Assembly: GCF_963678635.1 (NCBI RefSeq)
Contig: NC_087064.1
Location: 46,981,346 to 47,045,345 of the forward strand
From: Symsagittifera roscoffensis
Taxonomy: Eukaryota; Xenacoelomorpha; Acoela; Convolutidae
DNA length: 64,000 nucleotides
Direction of reading: 5' to 3'
In this document: piece by piece, positions 7,550 to 17,620 of the stretch
How positions within the stretch are numbered: position 1 is the first letter of the stretch
How the letters are laid out: each line of letters starts with the position of its first letter
Position numbers and translations under genes: made by a program
The notes under the pieces: generated by a model
Told to the model about the DNA's origin: nothing
The model's database searches: none
The model's input: only the letters and a program-made list of their open reading frames with translations

Positions 7550-10500
7550 ATGTGGTGAAGGTGATCTTTGTATTGTCACCAGGGTACGCTGCATTACCAG
7601 AACCCCTCCAATTTGTATATACAATGGTCACAACAATAGCAGAGGGGAGGTTCAATGTGATAATTCCTGCCCAAAACAGAGTAGTGGACCCGGACAAATA
7701 CTACCCGTCCCGATCTGAGCTTCCCGCCGTTTGGGCTGACATTTCGAATGCCATACAGGGGCTCAGAGATTGTAGCACAACTCGGTTGGTGCTAGATGAG
7801 ATTCTGGGGTTGGAGCTGTCCAACTTCGCCAGATTGCTGAAGTTAAGACCAGGGGTAGATGAAGATCATCTGTTAGTACAACAGGTGGCTGATGATCTCT
7901 GGTTCAGACAGATGGATCATGCAGAGAATGAGCAGGGAAGGATGATCAGAAAGAACATGACGTCAGCGGAGGAGGACCTCATGGCAATGGCTTTGCGTAC
8001 GAAGCCGCACAACAACGTATGGTTGTATTTGTCACCGAGGCTGTGCACCTTGGGTGAGGACGCGTTCGAGCATGCGCCGGCAATAATTAAAGAGATACAC
8101 GTGTATCTAAAGAATCTATTTGATGCCCGGGAGTTAGCTGGGGGCAAGATGTTGAAACTGATGCAGGACGTTAACACGATGTCGCTGGACAAGTTCCAAG
8201 CTGACGTGCTGGCCACTAAGGCACAGTATGAACGATCAGATGCTATCTTGGGTGGAATGGGAGTGGGATGGACGCCATCTTTCCTATCGACGTGCTATCC
8301 GAAGGCATCTAGGAACCTGATCGCGAGTTTCGTCAAGGACATCAGGAAGTTGTCGATTGGCCTGGTTCTAGCCTTATACGTGACATTTGGTCATGAAAAC
8401 TTTGTGAAAGGACCGGCAAACCTCTTTACCCAAGCGTTGGCAGATTTGAGATTGGATGGACTCCTGACTCTGATTGCCATGACCTACGGTCGACTGGGTG
8501 ACTTGCTTGTGCTGTTGCGTTACCCTGAACAACTCCTGGGAACAAGTCGCGAGTTCAATGCGCAGTTGGAAACCGCCTCGCTCAGGAAGATGAAGGATTG
8601 GAGGACTCTCCTGCTTCAATACCTCTTGCAACAGAACAGAAGCGTCACGGGAGAAGATAAGGTGGCGACGGATGCGGGCGAGTGTAAGCAGTATTGTGGC
8701 ATGCCCTTACTGACGGACTTAGCTGTCATGATGCGGATTGATCCGTTGGCTCTGGTCCACGGACTGCGGGAATTCGTCACAGTGGTGTATGGACCGGTGA
8801 TGTCTTTTGCGTTCCCGGATGTACAAGTTAAGGCGTACAGGAATTCGGTGTTGTATGTCAACCTGGTCTCAGTCGTGGATTGTTCCGTGCTGAATTGGGT
8901 AGAGCAGAGTGAACTGAGAAGGCTGGCTAGCGACGATAGGCTGTTCGGAAGACTAGCAGAGCCAGGCTGGGTGTTGATGGACTTCAACAACCACTTCAAG
9001 TGCCGAATGGGCCGTGAGGATCTGTCCCACATCCAGTTTAACCCAAAACTTTGGAATTTGAGACCAGTGGTGAAAGATACCGGAGAGGCTGTGAGAGTAC
9101 CTCAATTGCCAGGGGCCTACACACACGCGAAAGAGAATCAGCAAACATGGCTTCCTGGGTCCAGGCCGCTGCCGGACCAATGCCCTCAATATCCACCGAT
9201 AAGGAGGATGTTGTTGGGAGTCACATCTCCCATCATTGCCCCTCGCATCGGAGCAGCTCGTGACGCAGAGAAGAGAATGCTGAAGTGGAGTGAAGGGATG
9301 GAGCCGCGCTTCATCAGCTGGAACGCTGCCGCCGCGCACACGTTTGACTTCTCATTACCTGATGCATGGAGCAGGAAAAAGATCAAGGCACTACCCTCCA
9401 GGAGACCAGAGGTCTCGGCTGAAATATGGAACGAAGTGTATTCTCCCACGGATGACTTATCAAGACTGAAGTGGTCAGGAGAAGTGAAGGTAGTGATGAT
9501 GGAAGTGGCAAAGGAGAGCAGAGGGGGCTCATATATAACGATAGAGGACCTAGCACCACATGGCGAGGAATCTGTAGAATTCCTGGTGAATGATGAGTTA
9601 TTTTATCATGCAGGAGACATGACCGTCCCGGCTCGGCCGGACTCGGGCACTGACTCACGACAAGGACCTTCAGGACCCATGCCGAAACCTGATGCAGGTG
9701 ATGATGAATTGATGGATCAGGACGATAACGATGACGAGACCGGAAGTAAGACGGAAAAACCGGGAGAGACCGATCTAGGAGCGTTGGAGAGGGACTTGCT
9801 AGAATACCGGTTTAGTGAAGACGACGATGGGGAGGTCGATGGGAGTCTACTGCTAATGACGCCATCGTCCTTCATGTCCCCTACAAAGGAGGCGTCGGCC
9901 GATCTATCTCCGATGGACCCAATAAGCCAGGCTAGAGAGTGCCGAAGCAGGGATCCGCAGAGACTGCTTCATGAATCACCGAGGAGGAGGAAAATCGAGG
10001 AGTCAATGAAGATATCATTCCTCAGTACGTTACCAGAAGAGGAATGGGAAAGATATCAGATGGAACTGGAAGGCAAGACAGGAGCAACCTGGAGCCGAGT
10101 GAACTTCATGGAAAAATCATGGGACGTGATACGACGATATGGGACACAGTCCATAATGAAGGTGGGATTGAATCAACCCATCATGCGTGAGGTCCTGGAG
10201 AAAATAGTGAACTCCATGGAGTCGGATGTCCTGACCGAGTCAGTTACAGAAGACAGTGCCGATGATCAGCAGGGCACAAAGAAATTACTTGTTAGACGAG
10301 CCAGAAAAGGGCTGAAGAGACTGAAAGGAAAGCCAGGGAGTCGAGTCGTGAACCAGAGGGTGGTGAAGTCAAAAGCCAAGGCAGTGGTGACCTCTCTGAT
10401 TAGTGCGGGTCGTTCAGGCGAGAGCGGGCAAGGAGATGGTGCGACACCAGTCGGGGGAGAAAAAGAAAACCTGATACCCCCTATGCTCTTGGCAGGTCTG

Positions 10501-13491
10501 ACCATAACCGCCACGAGGTCGAAGAAGACGGCGCGAACCCTGGCAGACACTAAGTTAGAAATGGAAATCCTCAGTCAATGTGGATCTGGAGGACTTGAAG
10601 ATTATAGACCCTCGCGAATCAACATGGCCAAGTTGAAACTGGAAGGACAACTCGACGTGGTCGAGTACAGTCGAATAACTGTGCCGGAATCGGTGGTCCA
10701 CATGGGAGATCCGGCAGGGGGTTATGTGGAGATGTTGAAAGCGAGGAACTCCGCGAGAGGGCACCTGATGGCTTGGAGCGAGAAGCGAGTCATGCAGGAA
10801 TATCTGAAAGAGCTCACGGAGAATTCGAACTTGAATCGAAAAGAATACGGAACGGTAATGTCCTCAGAAGCGAATGAAGTCGGATTGGAAAAATTGCTAG
10901 AAATCTCCTGGAGGGCGGCCCTTCAGAGATACTTCGACGAGGCGATGCATGCACCTGCTACGGTGGCGGCATACCTGGCTCATCCTTGCGTGAGAACTGA
11001 TCTGCAAGTACGGTTGGCTTGGTGCTTGATGGGCATCAAGAGAGCGGAGTATGAAGCCAGTAATGATTCGAAATCACGGGAACAGGAACTGGAGTTGATG
11101 GAAGCTCTGCGAGCGTTGATTTCGAAAGACGATTCTGCGATAGCATGGGCTAAGCGTAAGGATGCCCTTTGCTTTGTCAGGTTCGTGGTGGATCGTATCC
11201 CCACTCCTGTTTTGGGAGAATGCATAAAGATCATTCGGCAAAAGGGAGTTGATTGTGAAAGGAACTTCCTTAGGGCACTCCTGGAACTGTATCAGGACAT
11301 GCCATTGACTGTGCCAAGCAAGGAGTCGAATGATATGGAAAGCTATCGCAAGTTGGAAGAGGTGAGAAGATATTCCAACAAAGAATTGAAAGTGAGCCGG
11401 GAGTTGATTGAAGCGGTCAGAGGACAAAAAGAGTTTGCAACACTAGGGAAACTGAAGTCGTTCCAATATGTGTCTGGCATACCGGGGATGGCGTATAATC
11501 CCTTCGTGAATGAAGAAGCCAGGGAAGCGTACTTCGACTATGAGCAAGTCATAGTACTCAATTTCTGGGTCGAACGTATTAAAGAAACAGGAATGCTGAT
11601 GGTGGAACAACCCAAGCTGGGAATTATCTTGGAAGAACGAGTGGTCGAACCCTCGGTTCCCGAGCTAAAGGGGCAAGTGAGTTTTGATTGTGGTTCTTGG
11701 GACGGTCCCTTGAAAACCAGTCTAGTGACGATGTGGGAACTCATGAAGCCTTCGTGGTGTCCTCATCCTAACGCCGGCTTAATCTGGGACATCACAGCGG
11801 ATGTCATGTTAGACCGGGATGATGACGCGAGTCTACATGATCTGGCCATGATACACCATCTGCTGGCCATGAAGTTGACGAAGCCGAAGAGCAATCCATC
11901 CACGGAGCTGCCTGAGGAAAGTCCATCGAGCGATTGGTTGAAGCAAGGCACATGCTTGGCTCAACAAAGTAGGATGGAAGGACATGTTTGTAACCTGGGA
12001 CACTGCCTGATTACGCTGAGCGAGCAGCATCGACAACTGGCACGATTGTACGGAAGATTGAGCATGTCAGATAAGAATGCCATGGAGTTGGTCGCAGACT
12101 GTCATGGGGTGACGGATGTAAACTTGATCACAGCCTTGGGATTTTGTAGCATGACAAGTTCGATTGAATCGCTTGAGCGCCTGAAGCGTGCCCATGAGCT
12201 AGTGACGTCCCTCAGTGTGGAAGTATTCCCTGGAGCATTGCAAACGGAGCAGAAGATCGGAGGCTGGAGAGAAGCTCTGGAGAACGAGATGAATCTGAAA
12301 GATAGTGAGGCCTATCATAAACCGACTGGTTCAAAATATCTGGTGGTTTCAAGCTCCGCACCATATTGCAGTAGTAGATATCCTACGCACATGGTGGTAA
12401 TGGATGCGAGGACGCAACAAGTGTTGGTTGACCAACTTTTCTCTGTGCCAAAGTGCGTGAGGTTGGCCAGAATGTCGGAAAGGTCATATGACTTGTTGGC
12501 AAAGATCTTTCGGGCAGTCCCGAAGAGATCCGAAAGCGAGTTGCAAGACGTTGTGGGTGAAGAGTTCATGAGACTGAACGAAGGCAATGTGAGTGAGTTC
12601 CAGAAACAGAAAGCGAGTGGAGCCTTATCCGCTGAATTCCCCACAATAGAAGAAAAAGACGACTTACATAGAATTCTGATGGAGGTGGAACCGTTGCTGG
12701 GAGCCTCAGGGTATCGGACCCGAAGGAACATAGTGAGGACCCATGGGGAGTATCCATGCCACTGCTTGGCGCAGACGTTGTGGTACCCCAAACGCGGGAA
12801 TCTAATGCTAGTATGGGACGTGGAGGAGTTGTACTCTACGGGGTTGCCCGATCAGAATCAACAGGTGTCAATCGTGGTGGTTAGTGCCATGCTGGCAGTG
12901 AGATGGCTGGAGGCTAACGCGGACACAAATGAGCAGGAGACGGCCGTGCCGACTCCTGAGAAGCTGAGCAACGTGAAGATGAGTCGTGAATTGGATCTTT
13001 TCAGAACCACCTGCAAGGTTCTGAGGATACCTAAAGCCATTGAAAGAATATGGTCAAGGCAAAGATTGATGCCTTGGTTCCGTGCAGTGATGACATCATG
13101 GATGTATGAACGCGCGAAGCGTCATATGTCGAGGAACACTGAAGCCTATCAATCTTTCCAGCTAGATATAGGACCAGGAGCCTATAAGAGAGCTTTCTTG
13201 ACGCACAGAAACGCGGTCACCACAGCGGTGAAGCGGGTAGCTGGAGCGCCTTGTGTTACTGAAGATGAGAAGCAAGAGGTCTTAAGAGCTGACCTAGAAC
13301 GAAACGTGAGCCTATGTCTTCACAACAGCTTTTGCAGGAACCGGGAGCAGAAGGTGAATGTGGACTTGCTACCTTGCTGCAAACCGAGGCTGTTGGAACA
13401 GGAGAGTTGGGGCACGGCCCGCAACTCCATGGACATGCTGGAGAAAGTGTTGGAAGACAGCGAAGATCAGGATGGAGAAGTGATGGAGTGA
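7546..13491 (+). CDS. Giant 1981-residue protein of unknown function, accessory frame B
   Basis: The frame is open from 7504, directly after the TAG, and shares the frame of the preceding gene. Residues 1-75 look like the missing second half of an SGNH-like fold (VIFVLSPGY, then VIIPAQNR and YYPSRSELPAVW). Residues about 100-560 are a helical globular region. Residues about 690-800 are an acidic, Ser/Asp-rich linker, followed by a basic Lys/Arg patch near 910-955 that could bind nucleic acid. Residues 1000-1960 are another large, mostly helical region with scattered Cys (for example CHCLAQTLW near 1735 and LPCCKPR near 1944). I recognise no catalytic motif, transmembrane segment or signal peptide, so it does not look like a classic envelope glycoprotein. 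The 6-kb undamaged frame argues for constraint or very recent insertion. I do not assign a function. Confidence 0.8.
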   Translation: MNVVKVIFVLSPGYAALPEPLQFVYTMVTTIAEGRFNVIIPAQNRVVDPDKYYPSRSELPAVWADISNAIQGLRDCSTTRLVLDEILGLELSNFARLLKLRPGVDEDHLLVQQVADDLWFRQMDHAENEQGRMIRKNMTSAEEDLMAMALRTKPHNNVWLYLSPRLCTLGEDAFEHAPAIIKEIHVYLKNLFDARELAGGKMLKLMQDVNTMSLDKFQADVLATKAQYERSDAILGGMGVGWTPSFLSTCYPKASRNLIASFVKDIRKLSIGLVLALYVTFGHENFVKGPANLFTQALADLRLDGLLTLIAMTYGRLGDLLVLLRYPEQLLGTSREFNAQLETASLRKMKDWRTLLLQYLLQQNRSVTGEDKVATDAGECKQYCGMPLLTDLAVMMRIDPLALVHGLREFVTVVYGPVMSFAFPDVQVKAYRNSVLYVNLVSVVDCSVLNWVEQSELRRLASDDRLFGRLAEPGWVLMDFNNHFKCRMGREDLSHIQFNPKLWNLRPVVKDTGEAVRVPQLPGAYTHAKENQQTWLPGSRPLPDQCPQYPPIRRMLLGVTSPIIAPRIGAARDAEKRMLKWSEGMEPRFISWNAAAAHTFDFSLPDAWSRKKIKALPSRRPEVSAEIWNEVYSPTDDLSRLKWSGEVKVVMMEVAKESRGGSYITIEDLAPHGEESVEFLVNDELFYHAGDMTVPARPDSGTDSRQGPSGPMPKPDAGDDELMDQDDNDDETGSKTEKPGETDLGALERDLLEYRFSEDDDGEVDGSLLLMTPSSFMSPTKEASADLSPMDPISQARECRSRDPQRLLHESPRRRKIEESMKISFLSTLPEEEWERYQMELEGKTGATWSRVNFMEKSWDVIRRYGTQSIMKVGLNQPIMREVLEKIVNSMESDVLTESVTEDSADDQQGTKKLLVRRARKGLKRLKGKPGSRVVNQRVVKSKAKAVVTSLISAGRSGESGQGDGATPVGGEKENLIPPMLLAGLTITATRSKKTARTLADTKLEMEILSQCGSGGLEDYRPSRINMAKLKLEGQLDVVEYSRITVPESVVHMGDPAGGYVEMLKARNSARGHLMAWSEKRVMQEYLKELTENSNLNRKEYGTVMSSEANEVGLEKLLEISWRAALQRYFDEAMHAPATVAAYLAHPCVRTDLQVRLAWCLMGIKRAEYEASNDSKSREQELELMEALRALISKDDSAIAWAKRKDALCFVRFVVDRIPTPVLGECIKIIRQKGVDCERNFLRALLELYQDMPLTVPSKESNDMESYRKLEEVRRYSNKELKVSRELIEAVRGQKEFATLGKLKSFQYVSGIPGMAYNPFVNEEAREAYFDYEQVIVLNFWVERIKETGMLMVEQPKLGIILEERVVEPSVPELKGQVSFDCGSWDGPLKTSLVTMWELMKPSWCPHPNAGLIWDITADVMLDRDDDASLHDLAMIHHLLAMKLTKPKSNPSTELPEESPSSDWLKQGTCLAQQSRMEGHVCNLGHCLITLSEQHRQLARLYGRLSMSDKNAMELVADCHGVTDVNLITALGFCSMTSSIESLERLKRAHELVTSLSVEVFPGALQTEQKIGGWREALENEMNLKDSEAYHKPTGSKYLVVSSSAPYCSSRYPTHMVVMDARTQQVLVDQLFSVPKCVRLARMSERSYDLLAKIFRAVPKRSESELQDVVGEEFMRLNEGNVSEFQKQKASGALSAEFPTIEEKDDLHRILMEVEPLLGASGYRTRRNIVRTHGEYPCHCLAQTLWYPKRGNLMLVWDVEELYSTGLPDQNQQVSIVVVSAMLAVRWLEANADTNEQETAVPTPEKLSNVKMSRELDLFRTTCKVLRIPKAIERIWSRQRLMPWFRAVMTSWMYERAKRHMSRNTEAYQSFQLDIGPGAYKRAFLTHRNAVTTAVKRVAGAPCVTEDEKQEVLRADLERNVSLCLHNSFCRNREQKVNVDLLPCCKPRLLEQESWGTARNSMDMLEKVLEDSEDQDGEVME

Positions 13492-13606
13492 AGATGACCA
13501 AAGAAGAGAAGAGAAGGAGAGAAAACTTGATTGTATTTGTGTGCTAAAACTTAAACCAATCAACCAAGTTTTGATTATTGAACTTGTGAAACTTTTTGTT
13601 TTGATC

Positions 13607-13627
13607 TAGTTTGGTCAGACCAAACTA
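13607..13627 (+). promoter_or_regulatory. 21-nt hairpin after accessory frame B
   Basis: TAGTTTGGTC and its exact complement are separated by a single A. The position, 116 bp after the stop codon, parallels the hairpin cluster that begins 187 bp after the pol stop. It could be an RNA 3'-end or stability element. Confidence 0.5.
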
Positions 13628-14378
13628 TAATGTTGCAATTGTTAAAATTGTTGAAATTGTTGATTTTAGTTATGGCTATTTATGTATGTATATGAGGAAC
13701 CTAGGTGAGTATATTTACCTATTTATTCACGACTGAAGTTTTTAACCTGTGTAAGACACAAATTCACTGTGTGGCGACATGGTAAGTTTGAGTAAACTCG
13801 CTCTGGAAGGGTGGGTAACTCAAGAACTTTCCTAGCCACAGAGTTTCTTAGTTTTAATATTGAAAGGACCGCATAAATAACTGATTATACTTGGTGAGTG
13901 ATGTAAGTTAATTTTAACGGGTGAAAATGTTAATTTGTGAAAATGTTGAAAGGCAGTGAGATGTAGTACGATGCCATTTGTGGACACGTAGTGAGTTGAA
14001 GTGGGGTAGATAAATTTCATTTTCTTATGCGATTTGTAAGATTGATGGTAGAAAACTGGATAACTACTTGACGATAACCCGGTGTTATGCGATCAATAGG
14101 GACATTGATGGAGACTTGTCCGGGGAGTATGTGCCATTCTGCCAGACTGGCACGGCACAACCTTCCGGCGACGTAAAAAAGAACGACTAAAGGCCTTATT
14201 GATGAAAAAGTATTGCGAAGGAGGGTCGGAATATTCTAGAATTTTTATTTTTAAAATTTCGATTGGAAGAAGAATATTTCTCAAAAATACGAAAAACGGC
14301 CATTTTGACTGAAAAAGTGACGAAAAAAGAACAACGATAGATATTGTGAAAAACAGTCGTACCAGAGACGGAAAACAC

Positions 14379-14449
14379 GAAGCCTCTTATCGTGGCAACA
14401 ACGCACGATAAGACACTTGTTAACAGATATTGGTGGAGAAGGAGGCTTC
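14379..14449 (+). promoter_or_regulatory. Nested stem-loop near 3' end of the element
   Basis: An inner hairpin with a 9-bp perfect stem (CTTATCGTG / CACGATAAG, 14386-14412) is enclosed by an outer 8-bp pairing (GAAGCCTC at 14379-14386 with GAGGCTTC at 14442-14449). The two stems share base 14386, so one pair must break. A purine-rich run follows immediately. Confidence 0.5.
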
Positions 14450-15013
14450 AGTGGGGGAAGAAATACACCACGGAACCCTCCCGGGACACGAATTATAAGA
14501 GATAAGAGCGTTATCTCAGGAATATTACGGGAGCGGAGGCTTGGTCCCCCAGAGACTGTTCTATGTGAAGGGACTGTATAAACTAACTTTATAGCTACTG
14601 GAATGTCATAGATCTCTTAATTAACACCGTTATTGTTTGATATTTCAGAAAATGAGTAGCTAGAAAAAGGAAAGGGTCAATCCATCTCCAATGGATTTAA
14701 TATAGAACTGTCACACAAAAACATGTTAAAATAGGTTGTTTGAGCCGTGTTTTTAATGACAATCACGTAGTCTGAGGATCCGAGACTCAGCTATGTGGTT
14801 GTGTTCGCATGTAAACGAAAGCTGATCAAAAGTCGTTTGACTGATGGCCTAAAAATGGTAACTTTTTACCTTGCCCTAAACAGACCAGAAAATCAACTGG
14901 CAAGGTCGAGACGGTGAAAAACGAGTAGGATTAAGGTAACTGACGCCTGCCAGTCGTTAATAGGTACTTTTTCTACGCTCCGTCGCTGTGTAGTATTTGG
15001 GCGAATGTTACAA

Positions 15014-15446
15014 ACGCTACTGGGAAAAACTGAATGAGTATAACTTTCAATCTGCAAAATTTCTCAAGTGACGCACTCCAATTATGAGTCTACATAATTG
15101 TTAAGTGACGCGAGCCAATTATGACGCATTAGCAGCACCAGTCAATTTGAAAAAAAATAATTACCAACTAACATGGCTCAATTTATAGAGCGGACCCATT
15201 TCAACTAGAATACGAAAAAGTTCTTCCCAGTTTCGAAGCCTCTTAATTTGTTGCGGGTCTCTTTTCCTACTTCTACGCTACAGATCCATGATACCTTGAA
15301 GCTAAAGTGCTCCTTTTAATATAGTCTGTTTAAATATCCTGAGCAAAATGAACACTTTCAAAATAAATGAAGACTAATATTTGCGACTTAGATTGAAAAA
15401 AATTAGTTCATACTATCACACAAGCTTTGCTTCTGTAATCATATGA
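15014..15446. repeat. Direct repeat copy 1 (433 bp)
   Basis: It is almost identical to 15673-16105, with only scattered substitutions. It starts AACGCTACTGG and ends TAATCATATGA. The ends are not TG..CA, so an LTR is not supported. It contains a repeated CAATTATGA phrase. A part reading TTTGCGACTTAG also occurs near 39460, so the unit belongs to a dispersed family. Confidence 0.9.
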
Positions 15447-15672
15447 CGAACAGACGATTTAGTAGATGCCATAGGGGGAGGGATATCATGAATTAAACCC
15501 GCGGAGACAATCAATTTGGTCGACAAAAATTTCCAAAAACCGCTCTTCCGAACCAAAAAAAAATATCACATGCGAGCTACTGCAAACCAAAGCCCAGAAA
15601 CTCATTGCTAGGTGAATAATTACACAGAGTCGAAGTTGCACTTCGCAAACACAAGCATAAATGTGACTGATA

Positions 15673-16105
15673 ACGCTACTGGAAAAAACTGAATGAGTAT
15701 AACTTTCAATCTGCAAAATTTCTCAAGTGACGCACTCCAATTATGAGTCTACATAATTGTTAAGTGACGCGAGACAATTATGACGCATTAGCAGCACCAG
15801 TCAATTTGAAAAAAAAAATTACCAACTAACATGGCTCAATTTATAGAGCGGACGCATTTCAACTAGAATACGAAAAAGTTCTTACCAGTTTCGAAGCCTC
15901 TTAATTTGTTGCGGGTCTCTTTTCCTACTTCTACGCTACAGATCCATGATACCTTGAAGCTAAAGTGCTCCTTTTAATATAGTGTGTTTAAATATCCTTA
16001 GCAAAATGAACACTTTCAAAATAAATGAACACTAATATTTGCGACTTAGATTGAAAAAAAATTAGTTCATACTATCACACAAGCTTTGCTTCTGTAATCA
16101 TATGA
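15673..16105. repeat. Direct repeat copy 2 (433 bp)
   Basis: This is the second copy of the 15014-15446 unit in the same orientation, separated by about 226 bp of unrelated AT-rich sequence. The arrangement could be a miniature terminal-repeat element or a local duplication. No target-site duplication was found. Confidence 0.9.
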
Positions 16106-17330
16106 TTAGCTGTTGAACTGGTTTTTAAGCAGGTTGATATTCGTTGCTAGATTATATAGGGGGAAGGTAAAAAACTTAATGAGATCCGTATTTTTTTTCT
16201 GGAAGAACAAAGCAAAAATAATTTAGGGCAAGCTTAATCTATTGGCACCAGGGTCAAAAAAGTGTCATTTATTGATTAAACCGCAATTATTTAATTGTCT
16301 TCACACTACTATAGGATAATAAATCAGGAAACTGCAAGCTCAGATTCCTAACCTCACTATCCTTTCATGTAAAAACTGCACAACATCGAAAATAAGTTGC
16401 TGCTACATTCAAGGAGGCGCCAAGTTCATCAATAATAGCTCAAACCATTTTCGACTTAAATGCGATCGATGAAAACATATTTTGCATTCTGCAGCAGCCG
16501 ACTAATATGGACAATTCGAAGTCAATCAAAGGCCTTTTTCTCCGGTGCGCCTTATTAAGAAAAACAAATTGTTTTGCATTGATTGTTTTACTCAATGACT
16601 TCCTTTATGAAGCTGCAATCTTTTGTGGAAGCCTCCGCTAACTGCATCAATGAAGCAAAATTATATCAACAATGGCGAAAATGAACTAACTTAGGTACTG
16701 CTAACGTGGCTACAGGCAAATTAGTAACCACTGAAAAATGGGATAAGAAGAAAAAAATAACTGCAAAAATAAAGCCATTATGCTAAATTAGTCACAAAAT
16801 GACTAAACGGTCAGATTTTAGTTCAGATAGTTCATCTACTTGCAAAAAATTGGAAGCTATGCTTGCAAATTTATTTAGTGAAGTCAAAAATTTGAACTGA
16901 AACCGAGAAAGAGAAAACTACGGCTTGTCAAATTATTGCAGACTATTATAGCCAACATGCATCTGGAATCTTGAATCCTCAAAAGTCTGGCCTCGGCGAA
17001 TCAAAAAAACAACAACTTTTACTTCGAGCCTGGGAAAACAAAACCTTCATTTTTGGGATGCTCTCTATTGACATTTTATCTGATTGAAATATCTTATTTG
17101 GCAAAAAGTGAATCAGTAGGTATCATTTGAAGTTCATGCTTTCAAAACCATCAGAATCATGTTTGAAAGTATACAGGACGCAACATCGAAGCAGCCCTTC
17201 ACATCACTTGCAGCACCACCCTTTTTAAAATCATAAGCTGAGCATTTTTAGCAAAAAAAAAGAACATTATTAAGAGCTCGAAACAATCTATGTCAGAGGA
17301 AAACAAAACTACCACTCATGAAACTCTGCA
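16106..17330. other. AT-rich sequence without recognised feature
   Basis: No coding potential, RNA gene or clear repeat was seen here. Confidence 0.5.
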
Positions 17331-17379
17331 TGAAAAGAGACTTAACTGGCTTGTTACTTGATTCAAGATGCTCAAAAGA

Positions 17380-17620
17380 AAACGATTTGATAACTATAGC
17401 TGATCGCCAGCGTAAACGCTGAAAATTTCTTATCAGGAAATCAAAAAACACTAACAAATCTTTGAAGAATGAAAAAATGGGTGATATTATATGACATTAC
17501 TATCCATTGCCAGCCAACCAACAAGACAATAAATTTTGGCAACATAGCCAATCGTTAAAAAGGTAAGCGTCAAAAACAAGGATATCAGAAAAAGACTGAA
17601 AAGAAATATCTCATTTTTTT
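17380..17620. repeat. Diverged partial copy of the 1.26-kb tandem unit
   Basis: The stretch matches 17645-17880 with many substitutions and small gaps (TTTGATAACTATAGCTGAT, CCAGCGTAAACGCTGAAAAT, GGCAACATAGCCAA, AAGAAATATCTC). It is therefore an older third copy of the first ~240 bp of the unit. Confidence 0.75.

Larger units (their letters stand above)
1..15010 (+). mobile_element. Giant Ty3/gypsy-type element, 5'-truncated by the window edge
   Basis: The segment holds three long open frames in one direction: pol with RNase H and integrase, then two frames separated by a single stop codon. Base composition is clearly richer in G+C than the AT-rich DNA that follows, and codons are undamaged over more than 13 kb, so insertion is recent or the frames are under selection. 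The left end lies outside the window. The right end is not resolved: purine tracts near 14453-14463 and 14667-14682 could be the polypurine tract, and AT-rich repeats start near 15010. No pair of LTRs can be seen because only one side is present. Grouping all three frames into one element is inference from strand, spacing, composition and the shared motif TTGTCCGGGGAGT. Confidence 0.65.
13492..15010 (+). other. 3' noncoding region of the giant element, end not resolved
   Basis: No substantial frame is present. The stretch contains the 21-nt hairpin, the motif TTGTCCGGGGAGT at 14117, a nested stem at 14379-14449, a purine-rich GTGGGGGAAG run near 14451, a TATAAGAGATAAG sequence near 14496, and another purine run near 14667. 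It probably contains the polypurine tract and a 3' LTR, but without the 5' copy the LTR limits cannot be drawn. Confidence 0.5.

Noticed and set aside
1-15010. A DNA-virus or Polinton origin for the giant region
   Set aside because: No DNA polymerase B, packaging ATPase or capsid pattern was recognised, while RNase H and DDE integrase are of Ty3 type.
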